A stretch of DNA of 64,000 nucleotides from Malachius bipustulatus. Its lineage: Eukaryota > Arthropoda > Insecta > Coleoptera > Melyridae. This document shows, in pieces, positions 56,401 through 64,000 of the stretch (the first letter of the stretch is position 1; every line of letters starts with the position of its first letter). The stretch spans positions 2,170,001 to 2,234,000 of the forward strand of contig OU342634.1 in the NCBI GenBank assembly GCA_910589415.1, in the 5' to 3' direction. The notes under the pieces were generated by a model. It saw only the letters and a program-made list of their open reading frames with translations, searched no databases and was not told where the DNA came from. A program made the translations under genes and the position numbers.

Positions 56401-57381
56401 AATCAGAAAAGTATTGACGCAGATTCATTGGCAGGTATTGATAATGATCATGATCAAGGTCATTCAGCAGTCTCAGCTGAGCATGATCAAGGTGTTTCAG
56501 CAGTCTCAGCTGAGCATAATCAAGGTAGCTTACCAGTCATAGATGAACAGTTGAATTCTCGATGGACTAATCCACGTGGTCGGCATCAGGTTTTTGAGTT
56601 TACAGGTCAGTCTGGTGTAAATCCCAATTTCGCAGCTGTCTTGTCCGCTGGAAGTCCGTTCGATTTTTATAGTGCTCTTGTTGACAATGACATAATAGAT
56701 GAAATGGTAGCCCAAACAAATTTATATGCAACACAGTTTCTAGTAGATACTGAAAATGTCGCTGCATCTTCTCGTTTACATGGATGGACACCAACAAGTC
56801 GAAAAGAAATTAGGCAATTTCTTGGATTACTATGTTACATGGGCTTGGTTAGAATGCCAAATATACGTCATTACTGGAGTCAAACACCACTTTTCAAAAA
56901 CTATGCAAGTACTGTTATGAGTCGTAACAGATTTGAATTACTTCTGAAATTATGGCATTTTACTAATAATGAAGATTGTGCAGAAGGAGATCGTTTGTAT
57001 AAAGTAGAGCCTTTTATAAATTTGATCATCCAAAAATTTCAAAAAAATTATACACCAGGTGAAACATTTTGCATAGACGAAAGTCTTGTTCCCTTCAGAG
57101 GCAGGCTTCTTATGAAGCAGTATATCCCCCTAAAAACACATAAATATGGTTTAAAATTATTTAAACTTTGTTCTTCTAATGGCTACACCTGGAACCTAAA
57201 GGTATATGGTGGAAAGGAAGCTACACCAGGGATGTCGGTTCCTTCAAAAATTGTAATGTTATTATCAGAAAAATTACTAAATGAAGGCAGGACAGCTGTG
57301 ATGGATAATTATTACACCAGTATAGAGCTGGCAAATATGCTACTAGATAAGCAGACACATTTACTTGGAATGGAACACTGA
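56401..57381 (+). pseudogene. piggyBac transposase, catalytic part (frameshifted)
   Basis: An open frame from the methionine at 56428 (317 codons) begins with three 11-residue repeats (EHDQGVSAVSA type). It continues into the DDE_Tnp_1_7 fold: SRKEIRQFLGLLCYMGLVRM near 124-143, FCIDESLVPFRGRL with the first catalytic Asp at 217, KTHKYGLKLFKLCSSNGY near 237-253, and AVMDNYYTSIELA with the second Asp at 293. It ends prematurely at HLLGMEH because GGAAT is doubled near 57370, a 5-bp near-tandem duplication. The enzyme would cut and paste DNA at TTAA. Confidence 0.9.
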
Positions 57382-58049
57382 GAAGCAACAGACGCGGCAA
57401 TCCAAAAGAAGTAACAAATAAGAAGTTGAAAACTGGCGAAATGATTGCTAAGGAAAACCAACGTGGAATCTGTATATTGAAGTGGAGGGACAAGAGAAAT
57501 GTCCTGGTGCTTTCTACCAAGCACACTGATGCCCAAGTAAATGTACAGCAAATAAATCAAATTATTCAAAAGCCCGCTGCCATAGTTGATTATAACTCTG
57601 GTAAAAGCTCCATATATATCTCTGACCAAATGGCCAGCTACAGTACCCCACTCCGAAAAACGATAAAATGGTATCATAAAATTGCAGTTGAAATTTTGCT
57701 GGGCTCTTCAGTTGTCAATGCCCATTTTTTGTATAAAGAAGTAACTGGAAACGCAATGTCAATAACTGATTTTAGAGAGAGTCTTGTTACAGACCTGCTA
57801 ACTCAAGGAACGGAGGAACAGATACCTCCAGCCCCTCTGCGCCAAACAAGAAAACGCAAAAATACCCATACATTTGCAAAAAAAGAGGGACCAACAGTTA
57901 AGTCAAGAAGGTATTGTCGTGGATGTTATGCCAAGAAACAGTGTTTGCATACTAATAAAAACACTGTGAAGAAAGTTAGTACCTACTGTGCTGATTGTGA
58001 AGGCGAACCTCATTACTGCTTAGAGTGTTTTACGCAAAGTCATAAGTAA
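57382..58049 (+). pseudogene. piggyBac transposase, C-terminal part and Cys-rich domain
   Basis: After the frameshift, RRGNPKEVTNKKLKTGE-type sequence continues into a 207-codon frame. It includes WRDKRNVLVLSTKHTD, and YISDQMASYS at the position of the third catalytic acid. The C-terminal cysteine-rich zinc finger follows (RYCRGCYAKKQCLH ... YCADCEGEPHYCLECF), which in piggyBac binds transposon ends. An AATAAA at about 58162 could polyadenylate the message. Confidence 0.88.
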
Positions 58050-58808
58050 AATGATATAACGTTATGTTTTTCTTATTTTTTACTTGTCTTTACCACATAA
58101 CAGAGTTTGAATATTATAGAATATTTTTTTTTTATAACCAAAGATTATAAGTAAGTTTATAGAATAAAACTTTTGTTGCTCGAACATGTTTCATATTTTC
58201 TTATTCAGACTTCGGGAGCTGAAAAAAAATCAAGCAAAGTAAAAATTCAAAGCCTGTCGATACCAATCTATCCTACTGGGCCATATCGGTTATGTATATA
58301 TTACGCTACGCGTGTATAGTCGGTCAGCTGGCCTGGTAGACTAGTTTTGTTGGTCGGTCATAGGTGACCGCCATGGCCCTGTGGAAGAGTAAGCGGTCGG
58401 TCTCTAGTGACCGCCATGGCGCTTAACGTGTTAATAATAACTTATAGTACAGTAAATGACAATAAAAAGGTGGTACAACCTAGAAATTCTTTCGAGAAAG
58501 ATGGATTTTCTTCAAAACTCTTAGGGGTGAAAACTACCCCTAATTGACAAAAATTGATAAATTCACTAATTTAGGCATTTAACGAATGAAAAAAAATGTA
58601 TAAAGCTTTTGATTAATGATACATAGTTATATATTTTTAAAAACTATTTGTGATTTTTCAACCCCTATTTTATTCCTTACACCCTTTTAAACACCCCTTT
58701 TGACATAAAATTTAAAAAAAACATGTTTTGAAATTTTTTATTTCTTGTCTAGATAAATTATTATATTTTAATCGTAGAAATCTTATTTCGATTCAGCCCC
58801 ACCCTGTA

Positions 58809-59930
58809 TACGAATGTCTCTGTTTTGTACATAACTAGGCAACCCTGCAGCTGTTTCCAAAACATGCTTTGGTATTGTTGCAGAATGATCATAATTTGTG
58901 GTGATCAATTTTAGTGCGAGCAAATTTTTAAAACAGTTTTACTCGGAAACAGGCCATTTTATCGTGATAGACAAAAAGGACCTTTTCCGAATATTTCTTC
59001 ATGTTCTTCAATTGTGCATCTTCAAAACTCTGAAAAAAATATTAGGAAAAAAGTTATAGGCCTTTTTTGAAGGTCAAGGGCAGTTAAGGCCTCATGATTT
59101 CGAGGGATTCAAGTCTAATTTGGACCAAGGATGCAAAGCAACACAAGTGCTTTTCTTTTTTTTAAGCCAAATTTTAAGAAAATCCGTACACTAGAAAAAA
59201 AGTTATAAAAAATATTGATTAAAAAAAAAATCAACTTTGAAGGCCTTTCTTATTTGTGAGCAGGGTTCGCCCGATTTAAACACGATTTAAATCAAGTGAT
59301 TTTTTTATATTAATCAACGATTAAAATCAAAAAAATCAAAAATCAGAAATACTATGTTTTTATGGAGTTTTTTATTTACTATAATAAATTTTAATTGGTG
59401 CCACAAAAATCACACAATATTATATAGAAGGGTGAAGGATACCATAAACCTCAGATAGTAATTATTATTGATGGAAACATTGAAAACATATTTTATTGCT
59501 TTCTTTTGAAACTTGAAACCTTCAAACAAAGGGTGATCATAATTTATGTATTCCTGCAGTTATGTTTTAACTTCCCAAATATGCCTTTTTAAAAAGGTTG
59601 AATTTTATTTAGGGAAAGGATAAAACTTTGAAGGCTACTACAGTAATAGACGATGTCCGTGAACTGCGATTTATATTTTCAAGTAGGTTTTTACACTTTA
59701 GATTAATACTAAATAGCAATAGGCTATGCCCGTAAACTACGATGTGTCCTAGTCGAAGATATAAAGTAGACTTAATTATAAAATAAAATCTAGGAGCTAA
59801 CTTGCTGCTGCTATCCAAGTTTACAAGTGTTTATTTACTTGGTCAGCAGGACGATGCCACCGTGGGACTAGGATGCTAGTGAAGAATACGCAACGTTGCA
59901 TTTATTTATTGCAAGTGGCGTGATCTCATC
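58809..59930. other. Intergenic DNA with a one-ended hAT-like remnant
   Basis: CAGGGTTCGCCCGATTTAAA near 59264, followed by several GATTTAAATC/ATTAAAATCA words, looks like one end of a hAT-type element. No partner end was found. The part above about 59500 may be LTR of the retrovirus-like element. No gene. Confidence 0.45.
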
Positions 59931-59937
59931 CTGATGA
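59500..59937 (-). repeat. Probable 3' LTR of the retrovirus-like element
   Basis: On the minus strand, sequence downstream of the candidate polypurine tract should be the 3' LTR. The other LTR is outside the window, so its end cannot be set; the lower boundary given is a guess. AATAAA-type signals occur on the minus strand within about 60 bases of the tract. Confidence 0.4.
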
Positions 59938-59948
59938 CTCCTCCCCGG
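59938..59948 (-). other. Candidate polypurine tract
   Basis: Minus-strand CCGGGGAGGAG is the most purine-rich run after env. Its position between env and the presumed LTR is where plus-strand DNA priming would start. Confidence 0.5.
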
Positions 59949-60246
59949 TAAGATGGGAATTCATGGGTGAAATTGATTTTCAAAATTTTGAGAAAATTAG
60001 AGATTTGAAATCAACTGAAAGCCATGAATTCGCATTCACATGAATAAAATGTTCATCAGAAAATATAATAAATGTTATCAATAAAACAATCTATAAATAA
60101 AATGCTAATTACTTATTAATTATCGATAGTGGTAATATTCAACTTAAATGCTAATAAAAATAAACATTTTGTTAAGATACTAGTCAAGTGCTAGTATGGG
60201 CATACAATTGAATTATAAGTTTAAACAGTGCCATTCGTTTATTTAA

Positions 60247-61926
60247 TTATTTTCGCGGTGTGGGTGTAGGAAAGGCTCTTAATTGACCTTCTTCTTCTGC
60301 ATCCACACTATTCTTCAAATGTCTACGAAAACAATAATTTCTCTTGTAGTAAACTAGAGTACCTACAAGAATTAACACGATAGCAACATATAGTGCTACG
60401 TTTGAATGGAACCAAATGGTTTTGGTTATTGATTGATTCGGAATCGGATCATTGGTTTGCAAAGTTAATTTCGATAGCTCATCCAGGTTTATGGACTTTA
60501 AATTCAGTTGTATTGGTTTTACATTCATAACTTCCTCGTTGATTGGTGGAAGATAGACAGGTTCCTCCTTAAGAGTGCCTTCTAAATTAATAAATGTAAA
60601 ATCTTTAGTGGTAAAAGAACATGAATATGGAACATCAATTAAAAATACACCTTTAAGATTATGCACTTCTTCGTTACCGCACTTTTCGTGGATTAGAGTC
60701 TGTTTAGGTAAAATTACCAAGTATTTTTGATCACTAATAGTTTCCACTAACGAATCATTCACTTCTACAGGTATGTGTTTACAATTAGGATATTTATTGA
60801 CTTTCAATAGGTTTCTTACACAAGAATCCTGTTGAAAATTTTTCTCGATCTCTGTCAATGAGCAATAAAATTGTCTTTGCAAGTATTGACAATTAGATTT
60901 TAAGTAAACGATTGAGTTTTCGTGCATTGCTACGTACGGTGTGGGTGGAATTATTACTGTATTATTGGTGGTTGGAGTTGAGTACAAATGATAAAGGTTG
61001 TAAATTTGTTGGTCTAAGATAGGGACGTGGAGTAGGAAGACTACATGTTCCGAAGTGATGTAGAAATCTACTGATATTGTTCTTAGAAATAGGACAGTGT
61101 CTGAAGAATAGTATTGACTTTCCTCGTGAAATTTGTTTAGTTCATTTCTCATTGCAACAATCTGATCCTCATTAATCACTGATAGATGTAATTGATTAAT
61201 CATTGCAAAATTTATGGCAGTGTGTACATTGTTAATTAAAGTTTTGAGTTGAAAAACACTTATTCTTAACAAGGTTAGAGCTGCTAAAGACTTTTGTTCT
61301 TGCAATTCTTTAATTATCAAATTTACTTGATCGAAGTTTGAGGAGACATTTTCAATTAGTTGTTTAAAATTTTTAATCAATGCGTTATTTATGGACAGCT
61401 GTTTATTGAAATGACTAATCAGGTTTTCCTGATTGGTAGTTAATTTTGTGATGGCTTGATCATATTTTTCGCCATCGTCAGCATCAAGATTACCAGAAAT
61501 GAATTTGAATACTGAACCAATTGCATTAAGCAATCCTCGTTTTGTTCGATTGTTAGAGGGAGTCAAAGCGTCTGGATGTATCAATCTAATTTGGGATTTG
61601 AGATGATCTCTTTCTAGCTTTAAATAGGAAAGTTCTGTCTTTTCGATCTGGTTATTTTGATCATCGGGCTTTTTCCTAATTTTGCCGTGTAATTCAGTAA
61701 TGATGTTGTCGAGTTTTAGAATTTGATGACGAATATCGAACCGGGGGTAATGATGTATAAAGGTATGATGAGTGACCTGTACTCTGGTAGTTCCTAATCT
61801 TAGGGGTAAAATTCCTTGATTATTTTGTAAATTTTTTATTTCTATTCTTTGGGCTCTATTTACCTGCATCAGATTAATTATCAAGATGACTAGTACTGGG
61901 CCTAATAACCGGGTCATCTGCAACAA
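60247..61926 (-). CDS. env: Endogenous retrovirus envelope (baculovirus F-like fusion protein)
   Basis: Open for 559 codons with no break. A hydrophobic N-terminus (about 7-25) looks like a signal peptide. A furin-type site RTKR lies at 127-130, followed by GLLNAIGSVFKFISGNLD, the fusion-peptide region shared by insect errantivirus Env and baculovirus F proteins. Heptad-like stretches follow (SHFNKQLSINNALIKNF). One transmembrane segment lies near 509-527, with a short cytoplasmic tail. The start overlaps the pol end by 53 nt; Env of such elements is normally made from a spliced mRNA. The protein would sit at the membrane and mediate fusion. The frame is intact although pol has a stop. Being on the element's 3' side, it is followed by the presumed LTR. 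Confidence 0.9.
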   Translation of the reverse strand: MLQMTRLLGPVLVILIINLMQVNRAQRIEIKNLQNNQGILPLRLGTTRVQVTHHTFIHHYPRFDIRHQILKLDNIITELHGKIRKKPDDQNNQIEKTELSYLKLERDHLKSQIRLIHPDALTPSNNRTKRGLLNAIGSVFKFISGNLDADDGEKYDQAITKLTTNQENLISHFNKQLSINNALIKNFKQLIENVSSNFDQVNLIIKELQEQKSLAALTLLRISVFQLKTLINNVHTAINFAMINQLHLSVINEDQIVAMRNELNKFHEESQYYSSDTVLFLRTISVDFYITSEHVVFLLHVPILDQQIYNLYHLYSTPTTNNTVIIPPTPYVAMHENSIVYLKSNCQYLQRQFYCSLTEIEKNFQQDSCVRNLLKVNKYPNCKHIPVEVNDSLVETISDQKYLVILPKQTLIHEKCGNEEVHNLKGVFLIDVPYSCSFTTKDFTFINLEGTLKEEPVYLPPINEEVMNVKPIQLNLKSINLDELSKLTLQTNDPIPNQSITKTIWFHSNVALYVAIVLILVGTLVYYKRNYCFRRHLKNSVDAEEEGQLRAFPTPTPRK

Positions 61927-64000
61927 AATTTCTTGTTAGTTGAGATTTCCTAATTGGTTTGAGTTCTTGTTTATGATAGAACTTATCTTTAGATGTTAGA
62001 ATTTTAGGACCTCGGTCTTCTCGAACTGTTACCATTCGATAAGGGGCTGAAGTTTTGTTGCGCTGGGGATCTTTTAAATATACAGGTTGATTTTCACTCA
62101 CAGGAGTGAAGTCTTTTCTTCTAGTGTTTTCGTACTCTAAGCGTTTTTCTTTCGTTTCCACTTCTTTCGTGTGAACGGCCTGATATAGGGCGTTGACGCG
62201 ATTGTATAGCTCATTTGAGTATTCGAAATAAAAATTTGTGTCCATGACATCCAGTAAATCGTTTGCTTCTAAATGACCATATAGAAGCTCTATTGGTTTG
62301 TAATTAGTTTTTGAGTGGATTGACCTGTTGTAAATGATCACCGCATTTTCAAATACATTGACGTTCAGAATTTTGTCTTTCGAGACTGTGATGGTTTTTA
62401 TAATTTCCAACAACGTTCCGTGAGCTCTTTCAATCGGGCTGTTGCTGTTAGGGTGTTTAGGGGTCGTTAGGTGGTGGTTTACCTTATGTAATCTTAACAA
62501 GTCTTTGAATAGACTAACATCGAACTGGTTGTCCGTTACCAGGGTTTTAGGTAATTTGTATCGTGCGAATAGGCTTACGTATGACTCTACTATATCTGCG
62601 ATGTTAACCGAATTTAGTGGTTCAAACATGAAAAATTTAGTCAGTGAATCTATCGCAGTTAGGTATTTTTTATTTCTGATAGAAAATACGTCCATGAATA
62701 CTAGTTCTAAGGGTTTTTTAACTGATGGTGTTAGAGTTAATTTATGTTGTTTAGGATGCCGTTCGTACTTTGCCTGTTGGCAAATTACACATTCGTCAAC
62801 ATGTTTCTGACAATCTTGGACCAAATTTGGCCAATAATATTGCCTACTAATTTCAGCACTTAGTTCTTGGGATCCGCGATGATCTGGCTGATGAAACTGG
62901 TTTAGCAAGATTTCTCTAGCGGGTGGATCCTCTATGTCCTTTAGGATTTTGTGGGTGTAGACAAATTTTATTGAATTATCGAAATTTTGGTTTATTAATG
63001 TGGCTAGTGACTCATAAAATTGCGATGGTTTGCAACTTATAGCGTTAATTACCTGGGGGTTTACATATTCCCTAAGGATATTCATTATTTCATTTTCGTA
63101 ATTATTTTGAGTGATGGTAGCTAAATACCGCTCTTTGCCAAATGGGGAAATTTGTTGTAATTTTGGCTTTGATCGAATTTCAAAAATAAATTGTTTTTTA
63201 TAAAAATTTATTGGCTTCTCCGTTATTGGCAGGGATGCGTTAACATTTTCCGCCTGCGAATGCTGGGTTATTTCCGAATCGATTTCGCGCTCGAGTTCGG
63301 GAATTTGGGGTGGAAGTACTTGTATATCGGAGATTACATTTATTTTTGGTACTGATTCGGGTATTGGAGTCTATGGTTGAAGATGCTGGTCTAGTTCGGC
63401 TATATCTAAGGGTTCTCTTTCTGCTACGTCACCTGGATTATTGAACAGTGACAGAAGGTCATCAGGTGTTTTTATTTCTAGTGGATTGGACTCTAGACGG
63501 GAAAGGAAATCCGCGTTTGTATTACTTTTTCCTTCCTTGTAGTGTAATGTATAGTCAAATTCTTCAAGTGCCAAACGCCACCTAATTAATCGGGGGTTTG
63601 TTTCTTTAAAATTGTACAGCCATTGCAAGGGCTTATGGTCCGTAATTATATTGAATTTTTGACCGTAAATATAGGGTCTGAAAATTTTGGTTGCCCAAAT
63701 TATCGCCAAGCATTCCTTTTGAGTTGTTGTATAATTGATTTCATGCTCATTAAGTGTTCGGCTAGCGAACATGATGGGCTTGTCTTTGCCTATTGGACCT
63801 TGCGAGAGCACGGCCCCTATTCCAAAATTGGATGCGTCCGTGGTTACGTTGAACGGTTTGTTAAAATCTGGGTAGATTAAAATTGGGGGGTTTATGATCA
63901 TTCTCTTAATGGAATTAAAAGCTTCTATAAACTCTCTGGAATGGATAACTTTGTTGTTCTTTTTTAGACAAAGAGTTAGCGGTTTAGAAATAGTGGCGTA
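61874..64000 (-). pseudogene. pol: Retrovirus-like pol (RNase H and integrase), in-frame stop, partial
   Basis: One frame runs from the window edge to 61874, interrupted only by TAG at 63373-63371. The upstream part is RT-linked RNase H (VTTDASNFGIGAVLSQ, ITDHKPLQWLYN, NADFLSRL). After the stop, a linker leads to the integrase: an HHCC segment (FHQPDHRGSQELSAEI ... CVICQQAK) and acidic residues in VFMDVFSI, LVTDNQFD and SPIERAHGTL. Next comes a C-terminal region rich in charged residues. RT and gag lie beyond the window. The single stop, with the rest open, points to recent inactivation or readthrough. The neighbouring env and its overlap mark it as an errantivirus-type gypsy element. Confidence 0.88.

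Larger units (their letters stand above)
55682..58430 (+). mobile_element. piggyBac-type DNA transposon, 2749 bp
   Basis: The 12-bp perfect terminal inverted repeats CACGTTAAGCGC (55682-55693) and GCGCTTAACGTG (58419-58430) abut TTAA duplications. Subterminal motifs GGTGACCGACATGGCCC near 55834 and GGTGACCGCCATGGCCC near 58362 also recur in both orientations. The interior encodes a DDE_Tnp_1_7 transposase broken by frameshifts. Clean ends suggest a relatively recent arrival. Confidence 0.92.
55678..58434. repeat. TTAA target duplications of the piggyBac element
   Basis: TTAA at 55678-55681 and again at 58431-58434 flank the inverted termini, the diagnostic target for piggyBac transposases. 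The span covers both sites. Confidence 0.85.
54743..58808. mobile_element. Foldback element split by a piggyBac insertion
   Basis: Left end TACAGGGTGTTCCAGTTTGT; right end CCACCCTGTA at 58799-58808. Inverted arm blocks include CTTAGCAAAGGTCTCTAGGA near 55073 against CCTAGAGACCTTTACTAAGA near 55524. TAATAGAGGGGTAAAATTTT near 54969 pairs with AAAATTTTACCCCTCTATTA at 55661-55680. The right arm is interrupted at that TTAA by the 55682-58430 element and resumes at 58431. A different, GC-richer block sits near the centre (55155-55290). Confidence 0.75.

Overview
The window reads as insect nuclear DNA. It is strongly AT-rich, dense in TAGGTA/ACCTACC runs, carries GT-AG introns, and is filled with arthropod-type mobile elements: Ty3/gypsy, BEL/Pao, DIRS-like, LINE, piggyBac, Tc1/mariner, hAT-like and PIF/Harbinger-like. 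A hemipteran or lepidopteran source is plausible, but the sequence alone does not decide it. Almost everything recognisable is a transposable element or a remnant of one. The only convincing host coding sequence is a pair of small phase-compatible exons of a PDZ-domain protein near 21 kb (minus strand).

Layout. 1-3.6 kb: AT-rich spacer, a degenerate palindrome and a TACAGGGTG-ended foldback. 3.8-9.4 kb: a complete Ty3/gypsy element (minus strand) with visually identical 320-bp LTRs and a CAAG target duplication. It carries gag-pol with one frameshift and a 59-bp minisatellite between pol and the 3' LTR. 9.9-14.1 kb: a LINE with RNase H split by a second, structured-5'-end LINE. 14.8-16.2 kb: a decayed RTE-type LINE. 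17.9-23.2 kb: foldbacks, mariner remnants and the PDZ exons. 23.2-26.9 kb: LINE copies on both strands interrupted by an internally deleted BEL/Pao element. 27-38 kb: a repeat with a hammerhead-like core, many foldbacks/MITEs and an isolated GC-rich island at 31.7-32.2 kb. 38.2-40.5 kb: a mariner remnant and a DIRS-like element. 40.7-42.8 kb: another foldback and a small MITE.

44.0-50.4 kb is a 6.4-kb element with hAT-type termini, a perfect 8-bp target duplication and subterminal arrays of ACGAGTA. It has no visible transposase and hosts a chain of PIF/Harbinger-like elements with TTA/TAA duplications. 51.9-53.1 kb: an R1-like LINE cut by a small MITE. 53.1-58.8 kb: two foldbacks, the second split by a piggyBac-type element at TTAA. 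59.9-64 kb: the 3' half of an endogenous retrovirus-like element (minus strand) with pol, carrying one in-frame stop, and an apparently intact env. It runs off the window edge.

Together the window records layered transposition. The large palindromes, many with a shared TACAGGGTG end and flanking TA, look like non-autonomous elements that Tc1/mariner transposases could have moved. They are also potential hairpin-RNA sources. The most unusual objects are the ACGAGTA-flanked 6.4-kb element and the family of long near-perfect palindromes.
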